In this document: positions 13,518-17,288 of the stretch, piece after piece
Layout: the number at the start of each line of letters is the position of its first letter
How positions within the stretch are numbered: the first letter of the stretch is position 1
Assembly: GCA_009908925.1 (NCBI GenBank)
Contig: JAAAOH010000124.1
Coordinates: 1 to 17,288 of the forward strand
Origin: Spirochaetota bacterium
Lineage (GTDB): Bacteria > Spirochaetota > Spirochaetia > DSM-27196 > PWMO01
Length of the DNA: 17,288 nt
Direction: 5' to 3'
Translations under genes and position numbers: made by a program
Notes under the pieces: model-generated
Told to the model about the DNA's origin: nothing
Seen by the model: only the letters and a program-made list of their open reading frames with translations
The model's database searches: none

Positions 13518-14592
13518 CACCCTCATCGATATACGAGAGCTCAGAAAGTACTATCCCGTGAAGGCCGGTGTGTTCAAACGTCACGTGGCCGACGTAAAGG
13601 CGGTCGACGGGGTCGATCTGAAGGTCCGAAAGGGCGAGTGCCTCGGCCTCGTCGGCGAGTCGGGCTGCGGGAAGACGACGCTCGGTAAGACGCTCCTCCG
13701 CCTCCACGATGCGACCTCGGGCCGTGTCTACTTCGATGAGAACACGGATGAGGTGGAGGCTCTCGAGAACCGGCTGAACGACGGCCAGGCCGACGCCCCC
13801 GAGACGAAGAGCCTGCGCGCGAAGAAGGACCTGACGACCTTCACCGGCGGGAGGCTTCAGAAGCTCAGGCGCAGGATACAGATCGTCTTTCAGGATCCGT
13901 CGAACTCGCTCAATCCGCGCATGCTCGTGAAAAATATCATCGGCGAGCCGCTTGTCACCCAGCACGAGCTCGGCCCGCGCGAGATAGAGAAGCGGGTGCT
14001 CGAGCTGCTTCGTACCGTCGGCATGGCGCGTGAGCACATGATGCGCTATCCCCACGAGTTCTCAGGCGGCCAGCGCCAGCGCATCGCCATCGCGCGCGCG
14101 CTTGCGACCAACCCCGAGTTCATCCTCATGGACGAGCCGACCTCCGCGCTCGACGTCTCGGTGCAGGCGCAGATCCTGAACCTGCTCAAGCGCCTGCAGC
14201 GTGAGTTCCAGCTGACGTATCTGTTCGTGACGCATCACCTGCTCGTGGTGAAGTACATCTCCGACCGCATCGCGGTCATGTACCTCGGAAAGATCGTCGA
14301 GCTCTCGGAAACAGGCGAGCTCTTCGAGGCGCCGCTCCACCCCTACACCAAGGCGCTGCTCTCGGCCATCCCCATCCCGGACCCCGAGACGAAGCGAGAG
14401 CGCATCATCCTCACCGGCGACGTCCCGAACCCGGTCTCACCGCCCGCAGCCTGCCGCTTCCACCCGCGCTGCCCCTTCGCAAAGGACATCTGTCGGGAGA
14501 AAGAACCGCCCCTGGAAGACGCCGGAGGCGGCCACATCGTGGCCTGCCACCGCTGGCGGGAGATTCGCGAGAAGGGGTGGGATCTGGATTAG
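13510..14592 (+). CDS. Peptide ABC transporter ATPase, OppF/DppF type
   Basis: A 360-residue cytoplasmic ATPase forming the heterodimer partner of the OppD-like protein. Motifs: N-terminal LRKYYPVKAGVFKR typical of OppF (11-24), Walker A GESGCGKT (49-56), Q-loop FQDPSNSLNPR (127-137), signature FSGGQRQR (184-191), Walker B FILMDEPTSALD (204-215) and H-loop His242. A hydrophilic stretch (about 77-112) before the Q-loop is some 25 residues longer than usual. The H-loop reads VTHHLLVV, where THDL is common. C315, C321, C328 and C346 repeat the four-cysteine C-terminal pattern of its partner. The ATG at 13510 follows AAGGA (13497-13501) and overlaps the preceding gene by 8 nt; an upstream in-frame start at 13423 would add residues unlike the family and is not preferred. 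Confidence 0.93.
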   Translation: MADTLIDIRELRKYYPVKAGVFKRHVADVKAVDGVDLKVRKGECLGLVGESGCGKTTLGKTLLRLHDATSGRVYFDENTDEVEALENRLNDGQADAPETKSLRAKKDLTTFTGGRLQKLRRRIQIVFQDPSNSLNPRMLVKNIIGEPLVTQHELGPREIEKRVLELLRTVGMAREHMMRYPHEFSGGQRQRIAIARALATNPEFILMDEPTSALDVSVQAQILNLLKRLQREFQLTYLFVTHHLLVVKYISDRIAVMYLGKIVELSETGELFEAPLHPYTKALLSAIPIPDPETKRERIILTGDVPNPVSPPAACRFHPRCPFAKDICREKEPPLEDAGGGHIVACHRWREIREKGWDLD

Positions 14593-14614
14593 GAGCGGCT
14601 ACCGGCCGGGGCCG

Positions 14615-15157
14615 TCACTGGCCAGGGCTGGTAAGGGCGGCTGCAGACATGTGGTTGCGGTCGCCGCCCAGCGGGCGCGGCGCTTGTGGCGAGTCAGTAA
14701 TCTCGTCGAGCGCCAATGAAGGGACCATCCTCTTGAGCCGAGTTAGGGTCGACAGGCGCGGGTTGGCGTTTCGCTCGAGCCGCTGATAGCTGTACACGTT
14801 CTTCATCCCCAGTCGTGCGGCCATCTCGGTCTGACTCAGGCGGTTAGCTGCGCGGTGATGCTTGAGTTGCAGCGCGAGGGCGCGGCCCGGCGCCACGGGG
14901 ACATCCATGAACCAATCGGCGTCGGTGTCTGCGGCCGAGATGTCGTTTGCGACGTCATTGTGCGCGGAGCAGGCGGCGCCTGGAAGCGGCGGAAGCACGC
15001 TGGAACTCGGCGCCTCGTCCAGATAGAGGTCCAGAGCCTCTGCGGCATTCTGCTGCAAGCCGGCTATGCCGTCGGCCTGGGTGCGACAGCCTTCCAGTTC
15101 TGGACACCAAGCCGAGTAGCCGTCGTCTTCTTCGCTAACCGCGAATCGATAGGTCAT
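14615..15157 (-). CDS. hicB: HicB antitoxin with C-terminal XRE-type DNA-binding domain
   Basis: A 180-residue protein in three parts. Residues 1-48 form the HicB partial RNase-H-like fold (MTYRFAV, then GYSAWCPELEGCRTQADG and an AAEALDLYL helix). Residues 49-90 are a polar, Ala/Pro-rich linker. Residues 91-155 hold a Cro/XRE-like helix-turn-helix (LSQTEMAARLGMKNVYSYQRLERN, split here at 108-130). HicB neutralises HicA and, through this domain, would repress the pair's own promoter. The ATG overlaps the hicA stop (4-nt ATGA overlap), matching the usual toxin-first order. It ends 22 nt from the convergent ATPase gene with no evident terminator. A tail of about 25 polar residues follows the DNA-binding domain. 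Confidence 0.88.
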   Translation of the reverse strand: MTYRFAVSEEDDGYSAWCPELEGCRTQADGIAGLQQNAAEALDLYLDEAPSSSVLPPLPGAACSAHNDVANDISAADTDADWFMDVPVAPGRALALQLKHHRAANRLSQTEMAARLGMKNVYSYQRLERNANPRLSTLTRLKRMVPSLALDEITDSPQAPRPLGGDRNHMSAAALTSPGQ

Positions 15158-15351
15158 TTGTCTTTTCCTCCGCCTGCCTCCCGCAGGCGCTTGAGAAGTC
15201 TCGACTCGAGCCCGCGTTTTAACTCCGTATGCATAGGAATCGTTTCTCGTAGGGCTCCCTTCCCGACCTTCACATGCGAACCTCGGCGGGCCAGAATGAT
15301 CCATCCCGCCTTGCGAAAGCGCTTCAGCATTTCTTTTCCACTCACTGGCAC
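15154..15351 (-). CDS. hicA: HicA toxin (mRNA interferase)
   Basis: A 65-residue HicA-family protein, normal length for this small double-stranded-RNA-binding-fold RNase that cleaves mRNA. The pattern PVSGKEMLKRFRKAGW (2-17), RRGSHVKV with the catalytic His26, then ETIPMHTELKRG (36-47) and a C-terminal helix is diagnostic. I chose the GTG at 15351 because it gives the typical start MPVSGKEML; GTG at 15369 would add six residues. Neither has a clear ribosome binding site. A promoter at 15393-15421 lies upstream on the minus strand. The frame overlaps hicB by 4 nt, so the antitoxin is translated by coupling. Confidence 0.85.
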   Translation of the reverse strand: MPVSGKEMLKRFRKAGWIILARRGSHVKVGKGALRETIPMHTELKRGLESRLLKRLREAGGGKDK

Positions 15352-15392
15352 GGCGAATGTGTGCGCCACCCGCCAGGTGCTTGCTGTTGCCA

Positions 15393-15421
15393 AATATAAT
15401 TGGTAACGGTGGCGAGAGCAA
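15393..15421 (-). promoter_or_regulatory. Promoter of hicAB
   Basis: On the minus strand TTGCTC (15421-15416, 4 of 6) and TATATT (15398-15393, 5 of 6) are 17 nt apart. Transcription would start near 15386, leaving 17-35 nt to the two candidate hicA start codons. It lies in the most AT-rich stretch between hicA and the rhomboid gene. A HicB operator is likely nearby, but I could not identify it. Confidence 0.6.
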
Positions 15422-15547
15422 TACCCGATCTTCGCCATTAGAAGCCGGAGGGTGACGCGTCCCCTGCCGGTAGATACGGCCCGGTGTGAGCTGGTGATTG
15501 AAATCGAAAGCAAGAATGCAGATGAAATGCGTTTTCGGACGCCCTGC

Positions 15548-16330
15548 TCACCGGCGCATGCGATAGTTCCGCGCCGATCGTCCCGACCGCCCCGACCGCC
15601 GCGGCGGCCCCTGGTCGAAGGCCTTCACGAGCAGCAACCCCGCGATGAAGCCGCCGATGTGCGCGGCGTAGGCCACGCCGCCGGTCTGCGAGCCGAGGGC
15701 GCCCATGCCGTTCAGCAACTGAAACAGAAACCAGATGCCGATGGCAACGACCGCCGGAACGGGCATGAGGATGCGGATCAGAATCACCGTGACGCGCTTT
15801 CGCGGGAAGAGCAGCAGGTAGGCCCCGAGCACACCCGATATGGCCCCCGAGGCGCCGAGACTGGGTACGAGCATGTTGCCGTCCATCGCTGCGGTGGTGA
15901 ACACGTGGGCCAGCGAGGCAATGATTCCCACCAGCAGATAAAAGACGATGTAGCGCCCGTGACCGAGACGGTCCTCGATGTTGTCGCCGAATATGAACAG
16001 GAAGAGCATGTTGCCGAGAATGTGCGCGAAGCCTCCGTGCATGAACATCGAGGTGATAAGGGTGATGTAGACCGAGATCGGTGTTGGCTGCAGGCCGGGC
16101 CTTCGGTACTGTGCGCCGGTGACGGGGTTTTGCACCACCTGATCCTGGGTGACGAGGTCCCGGCCGCTGAGGATCTCCTCCGGCACCGTGGAAAATGCGT
16201 AGGTGAACTCCGCGTTGCCGCCGAGGCCCTGCAGGAATACGAACACTGCGATGTTTATGGCAATGAAAATCCAGGTGACGTAGGGGGTGGTTCGTCGATC
16301 GGAGTTGTCGTCACCAAGTGGGATGATCAT
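15548..16330 (-). CDS. Rhomboid family intramembrane serine protease
   Basis: A 260-residue membrane protease of the rhomboid family, which cleaves substrates within the membrane. The expected signatures are present: HGGFAHILGNMLFLFIFG (98-115) with His103 and Asn107 of the TM2 region, the catalytic Ser161 in GASGAISG, and the catalytic His224 in YAAHIGGF. At least six hydrophobic segments are visible (about 16-36, 88-116, 127-148, 158-176, 182-206, 220-238). The C-terminus is basic, with Arg/Ser repeats. The ATG at 16330 has an AGAGGAG ribosome binding site; upstream in-frame residues back to 16399 overlap the preceding gene and are not needed. It starts 10 nt after the preceding gene's stop, so they form one operon. 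Substrate unknown. Confidence 0.93.
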   Translation of the reverse strand: MIIPLGDDNSDRRTTPYVTWIFIAINIAVFVFLQGLGGNAEFTYAFSTVPEEILSGRDLVTQDQVVQNPVTGAQYRRPGLQPTPISVYITLITSMFMHGGFAHILGNMLFLFIFGDNIEDRLGHGRYIVFYLLVGIIASLAHVFTTAAMDGNMLVPSLGASGAISGVLGAYLLLFPRKRVTVILIRILMPVPAVVAIGIWFLFQLLNGMGALGSQTGGVAYAAHIGGFIAGLLLVKAFDQGPPRRSGRSGRSARNYRMRR

Positions 16331-16340
16331 GAGCGCTCCT

Positions 16341-17237
16341 CTACCGTACGGTGAACGAGCATACCCGAAATCCGTCCGCATGCCGAGTCCTCTCGGCATT
16401 ACGGGGGTCGAGGATACGGCGTCCCTCCACGACGAGGTAATAGTGATGTCGTCCCGGCGAGACCGGAATGCTCAGGCGGTACACACCCGGCTCGGTCTCC
16501 CGCAGGCGATGCATGAACGGATCCCAGTTGTTGAAATCGCCCGCCACGTACACGCTGAGACCCCGAACGTCCGGCAGATCGACCAGCTGTCCGGCGATGG
16601 ATCGGAGGCCCCCGCCGGGCTCGGGCGCGAAGATGAACTCTACGCGTCCTCCGTCCCCGACGCGCGGTGTCTCGATTGACGCCGGCGGGCGCTCGGGAAG
16701 CTCGAAAACGGACAGCGTGACGCCGTTTCGGTCACGTATGGTCTGCGGATTCGTGGGGTCGGTGCGCCACAGGCCGTCGACGATGATGCGGTACTCGAGT
16801 TGTTCGGCGTCCTCCGGGATGGGATAGGCGAGCGCGAAGACCCGCGCGGTCGCGGTGTCGTTAGGATCCTCGGGGTTCCGCACGGTGTTTCGCACGAGGT
16901 TGAAGCTATGCAGGCGCGCGAAGTTCTCATGTGCAAAGGCGGCGGCGACGTAGCGTGCCTCGGTCTCACCGTCGAAGGTCAGAAGCACATGACCGTCAAT
17001 CACTTCCGGTGGCCCCGACGAGGTGAGCCCGCTCACGCGCCGATGGATGTTCAGGTTGAACTGCTCCTGCTGCGCGCCGAGAGTAGCCGGGCCGACGCCG
17101 ACGGTGGCCAGAAACAGCAGGAGAGTGAGGAGAACACCGGCCCCGTGGCGCGGTGAGAAATCGCGTCGCAATGTTTGATGTTTTTTGCACATCTGGTATA
17201 TTTTGTCGGTGCGAGACGTTGCCTCTTTGAGAATCAT
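16341..17237 (-). CDS. Exported protein with two CBM48/glycogen-binding-like domains
   Basis: A 298-residue protein with a signal-type hydrophobic segment (about 33-49) ending in TLGAQQ, so it is probably exported or anchored. The C-terminal half (226-298) has the CBM48/AMPK-glycogen-binding pattern: LSVYVAGDFNNWDP (227-240), GVYRLSIPVSPG (251-262) and YYLVVEGRRILDPRN (266-280). The middle (about 82-180) looks like a degenerate second copy, with AAAFAHENF, YRIIVDGLWRTDPTN (149-163) and the same fold order. No glycoside hydrolase catalytic domain follows, so it is a binding or structural protein rather than a recognised enzyme. The ATG at 17237 has AAGGA 8 nt upstream; an ATG at 17192 would give a more ordinary signal peptide but has no ribosome binding site. 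Rhomboid follows after 10 nt. Confidence 0.75.
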   Translation of the reverse strand: MILKEATSRTDKIYQMCKKHQTLRRDFSPRHGAGVLLTLLLFLATVGVGPATLGAQQEQFNLNIHRRVSGLTSSGPPEVIDGHVLLTFDGETEARYVAAAFAHENFARLHSFNLVRNTVRNPEDPNDTATARVFALAYPIPEDAEQLEYRIIVDGLWRTDPTNPQTIRDRNGVTLSVFELPERPPASIETPRVGDGGRVEFIFAPEPGGGLRSIAGQLVDLPDVRGLSVYVAGDFNNWDPFMHRLRETEPGVYRLSIPVSPGRHHYYLVVEGRRILDPRNAERTRHADGFRVCSFTVR

Positions 17238-17288
17238 CTTACGTTTCCTTCGGACTCACCGAAAATCTCATTAGATGCCGACCCGGGA

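Noticed and set aside
12165..13526. A 453-codon minus-strand open frame antisense to the OppD-like gene
   Set aside because: Shadow frame of an ATPase with every nucleotide-binding motif intact.
14593..14614. A terminator between the OppF-like gene and hicB
   Set aside because: The 22-nt gap is GC-rich with short self-complementary bits but has no T-tract on either strand.
15158..15421. Upstream extension of hicB through hicA
   Set aside because: The extra residues have no HicB character and would overlap all of hicA; the ATG at 15157 gives the standard ATGA overlap.

Overview
The window is about 17.3 kb of high-GC DNA (clearly above 60% by eye), densely coded, with no tRNA, rRNA, insertion sequence or CRISPR array visible. 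Several lipoproteins, a periplasmic-type solute-binding protein and the style of the genes suggest a diderm. The mixture of a helix-turn-helix/receiver regulator, a UPF0158-GNAT fusion, a glycogen-binding-like exported protein and a PlsC-like protein is most reminiscent of a free-living, high-GC spirochaete (Spirochaetaceae-like). That assignment is an inference of moderate to low confidence, because no 16S or other phylogenetic marker was compared.

Layout. 1-800: the end of rpsI (ribosomal protein S9) followed 3 nt later by recX. 800-1800: a good promoter, an inverted-order response regulator (DNA-binding domain first, receiver second) and acylphosphatase. 1800-3260: enolase on the minus strand, converging on acylphosphatase through a shared hairpin terminator. 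3260-3780: a 520-nt non-coding GC-rich interval with a striking set of long inverted repeats. 3780-6450: proS (prolyl-tRNA synthetase) translationally coupled to a UPF0158-GNAT fusion. 6440-7310: a convergent PlsC-like acyltransferase. 7400-14600: a complete oligopeptide/dipeptide ABC importer (binding protein, two permeases, two ATPases), interrupted after the binding-protein gene by a terminator and an unrelated small lipoprotein gene. 14600-15420: a minus-strand HicA-HicB toxin-antitoxin pair. 15550-17240: a minus-strand pair encoding an exported protein with two CBM48-like folds and a rhomboid intramembrane protease.

Working together. The importer subunits form one transport machine: the lipoprotein captures peptide, the BC pore moves it, and the DF ATPases drive it. 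OppD-like and OppF-like subunits are encoded in overlapping genes and both carry a C-terminal four-cysteine set. HicA and HicB overlap by 4 nt and form a self-contained autoregulated module. Most of the rest is housekeeping: translation, glycolysis and lipid synthesis.

The points most worth a second look are: the palindromic extragenic element between eno and proS; three genes whose best promoter places the transcript start at or within a few bases of the start codon (possible leaderless mRNAs); a basic insertion of roughly 95 residues in the helical subdomain of the OppD-like ATPase; and the reversed-domain response regulator. I did not find convincing evidence for a wholly new multi-gene system.
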